Assembly: GCA_977006965.1 (NCBI GenBank)
Contig: OZ345359.1
Span: forward strand, 868,001 to 932,000
DNA length: 64,000 bases
Direction: 5' to 3'
Source of the DNA: Phymatolithon calcareum
Lineage: Eukaryota; Rhodophyta; Florideophyceae; Hapalidiales
Position numbers and translations under genes: made by a program. Numbering within the stretch: position 1 is the first letter of the stretch; each line of letters starts with the position of its first letter. Under the pieces are notes generated by a model. It had not been told where the DNA came from. It saw only the letters and a list, made by a program, of their open reading frames with translations, and searched no databases. Shown one piece after another: positions 20,201 to 27,538 of the stretch.

Positions 20201-20518
20201 CGTGTCTGGGGCGACCATCTTTAGGCGCTTCCAGGTCTCTAAATGCGAGAGGGGTGCGATCTCGGAGAGAAGCTCAGTGTCCACCGTAAACATGAGGAAC
20301 TGCTTGAGATTTGCTGCCATCTCGAGCTCGCGGTCATTGTCGGGGGCGGGGTCACGGGTAATGAGGTCGGACGCGCGGCGGCCCGCTATCATGGCCTCGG
20401 CGAGAATGAACCAGTGGTGGGCATTGGAGCCGTCGGCGGATAATACTGGCATCTTATCTAGGGGCCACGGCTTGGCGGAGAAAGAGCTGCTGGCGTCAGC
20501 TGCGTCGGTGGTCGACAT
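17234..20518 (-). pseudogene. TE2 gag-pol (gag, protease, integrase, RT)
   Basis: From the ATG at 20518 (MSTTDAADASSSF) one frame runs to the dimer, broken by a single TAG (18494-18496) between FSRP and RLPLHLPFGARGY. Gag has a zinc knuckle (CEDHLMDNHKKDDQVC). Protease shows DTCA in place of DSGA (LLDTCATHHMTKH). Integrase has CKPC and an intact D-D-E set (SIDTAGPLP, HTDGAPELS, PQSNGQAER). RT has FDVPSAYP and the IDTDDM box. Integrase preceding RT marks the copia order. The TAG lies in the integrase C-terminus and looks like an inactivating mutation, not a programmed stop. Confidence 0.9.
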
Positions 20519-20684
20519 ATTTGGTTGGGAAGGTGCTGCCGGAGAGGAGCGTTGCGCTCGCGGTAGGGTTGAGAGTGATGTTACCGGGCGCGATGAGCGA
20601 CCGCCGTAGTTTGGGTTATTGTTGCGCGTTGCGCGCGGAGGAGGCCGGTGTGGAGCCGTGGTGACGTTCAGCAATGTAGCATGA

Positions 20685-20695
20685 GGCCCATAACC
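20685..20695 (-). other. TE2 primer-binding site, half initiator tRNA-Met type
   Basis: On the minus strand GGTTATGGGCC directly follows the 5' LTR (which ends CTTAACA). Same site as in TE1 and in the dimer. Confidence 0.75.
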
Positions 20696-20866
20696 TGTTA
20701 AGTCACTTTATCTTGTTTTTCTGTATGTGTGGAAGATGGAGGGAGAGCGCTCTACTTATAGCGCGCAAGGCAGTTGATAGGTGCCAGGCGACTAGTTCGC
20801 CTGGCATACGACTGTGCTGGTACACGCTGCACGCTGTGCAACGTGTCCATCATGTGGGATTTAGCA
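20696..20866 (-). repeat. TE2 5' LTR
   Basis: 171 bp, two differences from the 3' LTR. In the minus-strand sense it begins TGCTAAATCCC, has a weak TATA-like GCTATAAGTAG, and ends CTTAACA at the primer-binding site. Confidence 0.9.
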
Positions 20867-20871
20867 GGCAC

Positions 20872-21969
20872 GTTTCAGACCTACTGGCAGCTGCTGTGAC
20901 AACACATCCATACTGGTTTTGTCAGTGGACTGGCTATTAGGAGCATGGACGCTCGTTGACTGTCAGCAACTAGATCTCTCACAGTTGTCCTAACATATAT
21001 AGACTTCAAGACGGTTTCGACGCAGTCAGCCACAGCTTCCTGCTTTCAGTGCTGCGCAGCTACGGTTGCCCCGGAGAATATGTCAGCTTAGTCACGCTCA
21101 TGTACGAGACGGCAAATATCACAGTTCGAACGCAGCTTAAGTGTGGGGCACATGTGTACCTTAGAAAAATCCGTATCGAACGAGGGGTACTGCCCTTCGT
21201 GCTTCATCGTTACTTCGGACCGGATTTTTCGAAGGTACACCAACAGAAATACGGGTTTGATCTTAACGCCCAACTTTCCGAGTCAACAAGCTCGAACACG
21301 CCGACGATGTTGGTCTGCTGGATGTGAATGCCGCTGTCGCCTCATTGAAACTATCAAGACTGAGCTCAGGAGCAAAATTTGAGACAGGACTAATCATATC
21401 TATCCCTTATTGGGGCCTCTCGCAGCACATACGAAAAGTAGAACGAGTATCGCGTACAACGGAAGATGACGTCAACGCAATGGACAGGAATTCCAATACG
21501 CAAGCTCATCGCGCTGCAGTGGCCTGGTCCCGCTTTGGCGATCTAAGGCGACTACTAACCGACGCCAAACTCGCAGTGAATCCCCGACTTCAATTCTTCG
21601 GCTGCAGCATGGTATCCATTCTTCTCTACGGTTTTGAGACCTGGAAGATAACCGAGCAAGTCAAAGGGAAGCTGAATTCAACTGCATCCAAAATGCTATC
21701 CAAGATAACTGGACGAACAGTGCCAGAAGAGGCCCAAAAACCTTCATTCGACGTCGTCGGGCGCGCCAGAGATCAATGATGGAATTGGCGTGAGCACATA
21801 CTTCGCGTGGACGAGCACCGCATAGCACACCAAGTATTACTGCAGTGTGTCAAACTAACCCCAGAGTCACTCTTCAGCGACGTGCCCCACCGAAACGTAC
21901 AAGTTGCTCCTAATATCGCACAGGATAGAACAGAATGGAGAATACTTAGCCCTTCGGAATGCTTCTAAC
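20872..21969 (+). pseudogene. LINE reverse transcriptase relic, 3' part
   Basis: Resumes the LINE frame: F-R-P-T-G-S-C-C-D-N, then AVSHSFLLSVLRSYGCPGEY, the HADDVGLLDVNAAVA box (YADD equivalent), LLYGFETWKITEQVKGKLNS and the C-terminal WNWREHILRVDEHRIAHQVL, ending near 21969. Frames change several times and stops occur, so it is dead. A 19-bp inverted repeat with one mismatch (21154-21172 and 21222-21240) lies inside it where the GVxQG motif should be, suggesting a small local rearrangement. Confidence 0.75.
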
Positions 21970-23519
21970 CTCATTTAGGGGAAATGCAGAATACAAGACA
22001 ATACCCTCTTGTACAGCTCCACAACCCAGTGGAGGCATGAACTTTGCTTGTCAATTGTCTGACATGAATCTTCGAGGCGCACACGTACACATCCATGACA
22101 ATAAAGAACAGCAAAATGAAAGAAAAACGTAATTATTTCAGACAGGAGACCGCAATATTATCCATCACGGAACATACACAGCAGAAGGAGGATGTTGTGC
22201 AGTAGCCTTATGCAAGCCTCCGGGCAAACACTTCTCCAGCATTAAACGTAATTTCGTCTGCCGTTCACATGGAAAGAGCGCCAGCTGTAGGTGGCCTGCT
22301 GCAGATAGACTGCTCAATTTGTAGACTATCTTGGGTTTTACTGGATTTAGAGGTAAAGGAGATGTTCGAAAATATGAGCGATATATCCAAAGACCTCCAA
22401 CGTGATGAATAGTGCGTTCTCATGCCCGTACCGATTATCTATCCACTAAACACTTCCTTGATTCTGTTTGACTTCCAGTACTTCTTTGTGCTCTTGTAAT
22501 GGGCGTTTGGAACTTTCATGCTACTAGTCGGGCTCCTGTATCTCTCTTATGTTCGTACTCCATTTCCTTCGTCATATTCACTCAATATAAGCACCTTGAA
22601 CGATCACGTTGCGAGTCAACGTGCAAGATGTCCGGACATCATGTCCCCGCATAGCGCCAAAAATACTGATGCTGCTCTGATGATTCGCTGTTTTGTGGTT
22701 CAGTCATTGAGATGAGATATAAAGTCACCACGGTCGACATGTACAACATGATCAGCTTCACTTAAACTGCACTCTTCCTTAAACCAGCTCGTATCTCCGA
22801 TTCAGATATCGTATCGACCGGAGGTATAATTTGAGAAGAGACAGCATGACAGGTAAGTCGGGAATTTTGCACTAAAACGTTCTTGCGCTGAAAGCTCGAA
22901 CAGAGTAATGAGGTCCGAGTTCTGACTAGCGGAAAAAGAATGGTGGGAACGAGCATAAAGAGGAAGTACGCCCAACGACTATCAACTTCACCAATGCTGA
23001 AAAAATATAGCGAGAAGTTGTCCAGATACATGCTATGGTTTCTCTGATTGGAGATACAATTCTTCTAGAGCGTGGAAAGTGCTAAATTGAACTCTGCGTT
23101 TGTCTTGTGTAGAGGTTCTACAAACTAGAAAATGCTAAACTGAGAAATTGGAACAGCGCCTGTGATAAGAGAGACGATGAAGAGGAAAATCGGCTGGAAT
23201 GAACACGATAGGCCCCTAAATGAAAACGACGAGGGAACAGAAAATGGATACTGCGAGCACCACATGCCTCGAACTCAGCAGGCAAAGAAGGATGAAGAAG
23301 AACAAGAAAAACCGGAAGAGTAAGGGCACCGCATCGCCATTTTAATCTGCAGATTTGCAGATGTCATGAGGACGGGAGGGAATACAAGGGACCAAAGACA
23401 CCCGATTTTTCCACATGTTTTGCCTTCCTCGCTGGAACCAGTAAAAAGTAATACTTCAATCTGTGAGTATGAGAGGTATCCACGATTTATTTGTTACGAA
23501 CCAATCAAAGGCATTCAGA
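21970..23519. other. Intergenic, nothing recognised
   Basis: About 1.5 kb with only short frames. No repeat or RNA gene identified. Confidence 0.4.
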
Positions 23520-23558
23520 TTTGGCGGGAACTTGAAAGGTCTCGAAGTTCCCGCCAAT
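23520..23558. promoter_or_regulatory. Inverted pair of E2F-like sites upstream of dUTPase
   Basis: TTTGGCGGGAAC (23520-23531) and its near-perfect inverse GTTCCCGCCAAT (23547-23558) match the E2F consensus TTTSSCGC/GGCGGGAA. They form a 13-bp stem with an 11-nt loop. They sit 134-172 bp before the preferred ATG of dUTPase, a classic S-phase E2F target. Consensus matching and position are seen; E2F binding is inferred. Confidence 0.65.
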
Positions 23559-23691
23559 TTGGAGTGGCATCAGATCCATTATGTTCAGCGGATCACGTGC
23601 ACTACCGTTTGCGAGTTGCACCATAGTGAAGCACTTCCAACTCCACCATCTCTCCCACAATCTCTGTGCTATCCACCGCAACTATCACAAA

Positions 23692-24270
23692 ATGCCGCCT
23701 GTCTCCTCAGTCACCCCTGCGACTCGTCTCGCCTCTGAGCTCGACGCCGTTCCCACTGCTGCCGCAGCTCCCGTCGGCACCGCCTCTATCGTCGCAAAGA
23801 CGGCGTCTGTCGAGCGCAGCGGCTCTACCGGCATTCCTTCCTCCGATGTACTACAGGTGAAGCTGCTCTGTGATACAGCGAAGACGCCTGTTCGCGGGAG
23901 CTCGCTTTCTGCCGGACTCGACCTCTCTGCGATTGCAGACGCAGTGGTGCCCCCGAAGGGTAAAGCGCTCGTGAAGACGGGACTTCAGATTCGTATCCCC
24001 GCTGGTTGCTACGGGCGAGTAGCCCCGCGTTCTGGGCTCGCCCTGAAGAAGTTCATAGACGTTGGCGCCGGCGTCATCGACGCAGACTACAATGGGGAAG
24101 TCGGAGTAATTCTCTTTAATTTCTCTGAAGAAGAGTTCACTGTCAAAACGGGTGACCGCATTGCACAGCTCATCATCGAGCGCATTTCGATGCCATCCGT
24201 TGTTGTTGTGGACTCCATCGAAGAGACACAGCGTGGGGCTGGTGGCTTCGGCTCTACTGGTGTTAACTAA
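23692..24270 (+). CDS. DUT: dUTP diphosphatase (trimeric dUTPase)
   Basis: 192 aa from this ATG. It hydrolyses dUTP to dUMP and pyrophosphate, keeping uracil out of DNA and feeding dTMP synthesis. All five trimeric dUTPase motifs are present in order: AGLDLSA; PRSGLALK; GAGVIDADYNGEVGVILFN with the catalytic Asp and substrate-binding Tyr; RIAQLIIE; and RGAGGFGSTG (the C-terminal P-loop-like arm). The frame is open upstream to an ATG at 23581, which would add 37 residues resembling a basic presequence. That ATG is only 23 bp from the E2F-like pair and is probably in or above the leader, so I prefer 23692; alternative initiation for an organelle form is possible. Convergent with ABCE1. Confidence 0.92.
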   Translation: MPPVSSVTPATRLASELDAVPTAAAAPVGTASIVAKTASVERSGSTGIPSSDVLQVKLLCDTAKTPVRGSSLSAGLDLSAIADAVVPPKGKALVKTGLQIRIPAGCYGRVAPRSGLALKKFIDVGAGVIDADYNGEVGVILFNFSEEEFTVKTGDRIAQLIIERISMPSVVVVDSIEETQRGAGGFGSTGVN

Positions 24271-24602
24271 AATCAAATGAGGTTACCTCACTGCCGACAT
24301 GTTGTCCCCTGCCCCTCCGATGCTATTGACTTTGTCTGTTCACAAATGCACACAAGCGCGGCAAGACAATGAAGCCCACACACTAGAGATAACTGTCAAG
24401 GTTTTGGGTACAAGACGCAAAAGGTGTATTGGTCCATCAGAACAGCCTCGCGCGAGACTGCATCCACCGTAATGCGGAACCAAATAACATTAAACCCAGC
24501 TGTCTATTCTTCCACAATTGTCATCTCGGCGGTATTTCGACATTTGCACCACCCGACAATTTGCACCCATTAACCTAGACAGAGTTAAGTGTGCTGTTAG
24601 GT
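24271..24602. other. 3' intergenic spacer between convergent genes
   Basis: Holds the presumed 3' untranslated regions of dUTPase and ABCE1. No feature seen. Confidence 0.4.
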
Positions 24603-26441
24603 CTATTCTTCCCCATCATCACCCTTACCGACATCCTGGTAGAAGTACTGTCCCGACAGCTTCTGCTCCTTATCCTTCACAGAGTTAAGCTTGTTAATTC
24701 GTGGACGGAAATTTTGCGGATCTCGTCGGAACGTAATTTCCAAATTGCTCAAGAACCGGTTCATTCCCGACACCAAGGACTGCGGTGTGGCTGCTGTACA
24801 TGCCCTTGCCGGCGTACCGTCATACACAACCACTCGATCCGCGAGATAGGAACTCATGATAAAGTCATGTTCCACAATGAACGCGGTCTTCTTCGAGTGC
24901 AAAATGTATCTCTTGATCATCTTTGCCGCAATAATTCGTTGTTCCGAGTCCAGATACGCACTTGGTTCATCAAGTAGGTAAATATCCGCCGGTTTTCCAA
25001 GCGCAAGGACGAGAGCAACACGCTGCAGTTCACCACCGGACAGATGCTTCACTTCTTGATCCAACAATCCGTCTATGCTCATAGGTTTTGTCACATCAGT
25101 CATGAACTGAGGGTGCAACCACGCGTCACGAATCTTTGTGTACAGGAGCTGCCGCACTGTGCCTTCAAACCGGGGCGAGATCTTCTGCGGTTTGTAGCTC
25201 ACGTTCAATTCTGGAACCTCGACATCTGCATCATCCGGCTTCAGCAGTCCCGCAAGCATTCGAATAAACGTCGTCTTTCCGGTTCCGTTTTCACCAAGCA
25301 TGACCACAATCTCTGAATCAGTAAAGCTTCCCTCTTCAACCGTCAGCTTGAACTGGCCAAGGGTTCTCGTCATCGCTGGGTACGAGTACATGTGGTGATG
25401 TTCAATTTCTTCATCATCATCTGCAGTTTCAGCGAGACGGAATTGCAACGCCGTCTCTCTGAAACGAAGATTCTCAGTGGGAACAAAACCAGCGAGGAAA
25501 ATATTAATTCCCTCACGTACAGAGAATGGCAGTGTAACCACACCATAGGCCCCCGGTTTTCCGTAAAGACAGCATATGAAGTCGGACAAGTAGTCTAATA
25601 CAGCAAGATCATGTTCCACTACAATGACATAATGTCGGCTCTTGTCGACGAGCAGCGATCGAATGACATTTGCGGCCTTCAGACGTTGCTTGACGTCCAA
25701 ATATGAGCTTGGCTCGTCAATCATGTATACATCGGCCTCCTGCACAGCCACAATGGCAAGCGCAAATCTCTGCAATTCGCCACCGCTGAGCACGCCAACT
25801 TCTCTGTCCAAAACTTCCGAAAGTTCAAGCTCTTTCGACATATGCTCCATGACTCCACGCTCATCCTTGCGCTCGAGGATGTCACAGACGCGTCCCTTGA
25901 TGGCGCGCGGGATGTGGTCAACATACTGCGGCTTGATGAGCGGCTTGATATTATCCTCCAGAACTTTTTGGAAATAATTCTGCAACTCACTGCCTCGAAA
26001 GTGGTTTAGAATGTCTGACCAGTCCGGCGGCGAATCCCAGTTTCCGAGATTTGGTTTCAATTTCGCTGACAGCACTTTCAACGCCGTGCTCTTGCCGATA
26101 CCGTTCGTACCAACTAAGCCGAGTACTTGTCCAGGACGTGGAACAGGGAGTCGATGGAGCTTGAATGAATTATTTCCGTACCGATGAGTTGTTTCCTTCT
26201 CCAGTTCTTTCGGCAGATTAATAATCTGGATCGCGTCAAAGGGACATTTCTTGACACAGATACCGCAACCAACACAAAGAATCTCGGAGATGGAGCTGAT
26301 TTTGCTCTTCGAGGTCACTTCAACACATCCAATTTTTCCCATGCGCACAACGGGACAACTCTTTTTGCACTCCAACGAGCACCGCTTCGGTTTGCAACGC
26401 TCGCCGTTCACAATAGCGATCCTGGTCAGCTTGTCCGCCAT
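24603..26441 (-). CDS. ABCE1: ABCE1/RLI1 ribosome recycling ATPase
   Basis: 612 aa, single exon, the usual length for the family. ATG chosen at 26441 ([16 protein letters not shown]); the longer frame upstream has no ATG. The N-terminus carries two [4Fe-4S] ferredoxin motifs ([15 protein letters not shown] and [13 protein letters not shown]). Two ABC domains follow, each complete: Walker A GTNGIGKS and GENGTGKT, signatures [13 protein letters not shown] and [13 protein letters not shown], and Walker [11 protein letters not shown] and [10 protein letters not shown], joined by the ABCE1-specific hinge. The protein splits post-termination ribosomes with eRF1 or Dom34 and acts in initiation. Its clusters require Fe-S assembly. 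Divergent from NDUFB4 with a 430-bp shared upstream region. Confidence 0.97.
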   Translation of the reverse strand: MADKLTRIAIVNGERCKPKRCSLECKKSCPVVRMGKIGCVEVTSKSKISSISEILCVGCGICVKKCPFDAIQIINLPKELEKETTHRYGNNSFKLHRLPVPRPGQVLGLVGTNGIGKSTALKVLSAKLKPNLGNWDSPPDWSDILNHFRGSELQNYFQKVLEDNIKPLIKPQYVDHIPRAIKGRVCDILERKDERGVMEHMSKELELSEVLDREVGVLSGGELQRFALAIVAVQEADVYMIDEPSSYLDVKQRLKAANVIRSLLVDKSRHYVIVVEHDLAVLDYLSDFICCLYGKPGAYGVVTLPFSVREGINIFLAGFVPTENLRFRETALQFRLAETADDDEEIEHHHMYSYPAMTRTLGQFKLTVEEGSFTDSEIVVMLGENGTGKTTFIRMLAGLLKPDDADVEVPELNVSYKPQKISPRFEGTVRQLLYTKIRDAWLHPQFMTDVTKPMSIDGLLDQEVKHLSGGELQRVALVLALGKPADIYLLDEPSAYLDSEQRIIAAKMIKRYILHSKKTAFIVEHDFIMSSYLADRVVVYDGTPARACTAATPQSLVSGMNRFLSNLEITFRRDPQNFRPRINKLNSVKDKEQKLSGQYFYQDVGKGDDGEE

Positions 26442-26871
26442 GCTGAATATTCGGGTCGTACACGCGGAAAGGGTCACTCGGGCAGAATGCCACGCGCTAG
26501 ATAGTCGGTTGCCGCAGAGACAAGCTTGGGGCGCTGGTCGCAGTGCCAATCTAACTCTCTCCGGAACCGTAGAGCAGGGGCAGGACCTTCAAGACACCGT
26601 CGATGCGCCGCGGACAAGGAGACTTAATTTTGCAAACTTTTTTGATTGATTTCACCTAGTATGATATCCTGACAGCTTTGCTCGAGGTATTCATCAAATT
26701 TTCGCAAAATATTTCGCAAAATCTGGCTATACTCCCAATAACTGTTCCATTTTTCTGATCCTTCTTCAGCTCCATGCGACTTCTGATTCCTGACTATCCG
26801 GGCTTTTGTTATTGTCCTCCAGTACCCCTGCGCAAGGAGTGCGCGTGCACGCGTGGCAATCTCTTTTCAAA
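26442..26871. promoter_or_regulatory. Shared upstream region of ABCE1 and NDUFB4
   Basis: 430 bp between two divergent start codons, so both promoters must lie here or overlap. No TATA box or clear element was identified. Confidence 0.4.
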
Positions 26872-27069
26872 ATGGTGCGTGACATGGGGGTGCGGAAGAA
26901 CATCCATATCGAGAACTGGGCGAGTCACCGCGAAAATCTCGAGCACGTCTTCAAGTTTTCGCGCGCGAACTGGGCTCGCTTTGCCGTCTTCGGCGTCCTC
27001 GTCCCCATCGCTGTCTACAATGGCATCGTAAAAGAGTTTGTAAGTTTTAATGAGTACAAGGGCGTCTAA
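26872..27069 (+). CDS. Mitochondrial complex I subunit NDUFB4 (B15), plant type
   Basis: 65 aa from the ATG at 26872. The sequence ENWASHRENLEHVFKFSRAN, followed by a single membrane helix (FAVFGVLVPIAVYNGIV) and KEF, matches the small plant B15/NDUFB4-like subunit in length and order. Role: accessory subunit in the membrane arm of NADH:ubiquinone oxidoreductase in the inner mitochondrial membrane. No cleavable presequence is evident, as in plants. A longer frame reaches back to 26806 but has no ATG there. Assignment is by recalled resemblance and is fairly firm. Confidence 0.8.
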   Translation: MVRDMGVRKNIHIENWASHRENLEHVFKFSRANWARFAVFGVLVPIAVYNGIVKEFVSFNEYKGV

Positions 27070-27538
27070 ATGCCTGTCTTACTATGCATAGCAGACGCGC
27101 GTGATGCGAAACCGGTGCTAACCGGAGTAATCCAATTTTTCGTGTGCTACGATTTCGATTTTCCAACTTGATTCGCGTTCGCTGCGATTTCGAATTGCAA
27201 ATGGCGACGCTCGTGAGCGCAGCATACTGAGGGCCAGGGTACCAATGTAGGACCTGAATCGATGGGCATGAAGCGCAAGTACTGGATGGACGGTCGTAAG
27301 CATGACGAGTAGCGAGTAAACTACGGCCAGGTCTTATTTTTGTTTTATTCATACAGTGGCACAAGCATGAATCCATGTGCGCACGCTTCAGACTGCAAAC
27401 TGTTGCTCTCCCGGTGTACAGAGGAGTCAACGAGTACTACTGAATTGCTTCTCTGGAGTGGAGCGCAGCGATATGCTGTTCTAACCCAGGAGCGAGTCAT
27501 TATGGACAGAATGCAACGTGCCTTATGTTCAGTTTATT
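27070..27538. other. 3' spacer between convergent NDUFB4 and COG3
   Basis: About 470 bp. Short frames only; nothing recognised beyond presumed 3' untranslated sequence. Confidence 0.4.

Larger units (their letters stand above)
15759..20866 (-). mobile_element. Ty1/copia LTR retrotransposon TE2 (young, near intact)
   Basis: Minus-strand element with two 171-bp LTRs (15759-15929 and 20696-20866) that differ at only two positions, so it is a recent insertion. The target duplication is GGCAG (15754-15758) and GGCAC (20867-20871); the LINE coding frame supports GGCAG as original. It encodes one long gag-pol frame broken by a TAG, by one extra A, and by the LTR dimer inserted at 16785-17233. Codon use is GC-rich relative to TE1 and the host intergenic DNA. 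Confidence 0.9.

Noticed and set aside
18500-20674. Long plus-strand open frames opposite TE2 (for example 19580-20224)
   Set aside because: They are antisense shadows of the GC-rich TE2 gag-pol frame, which has clear domains.
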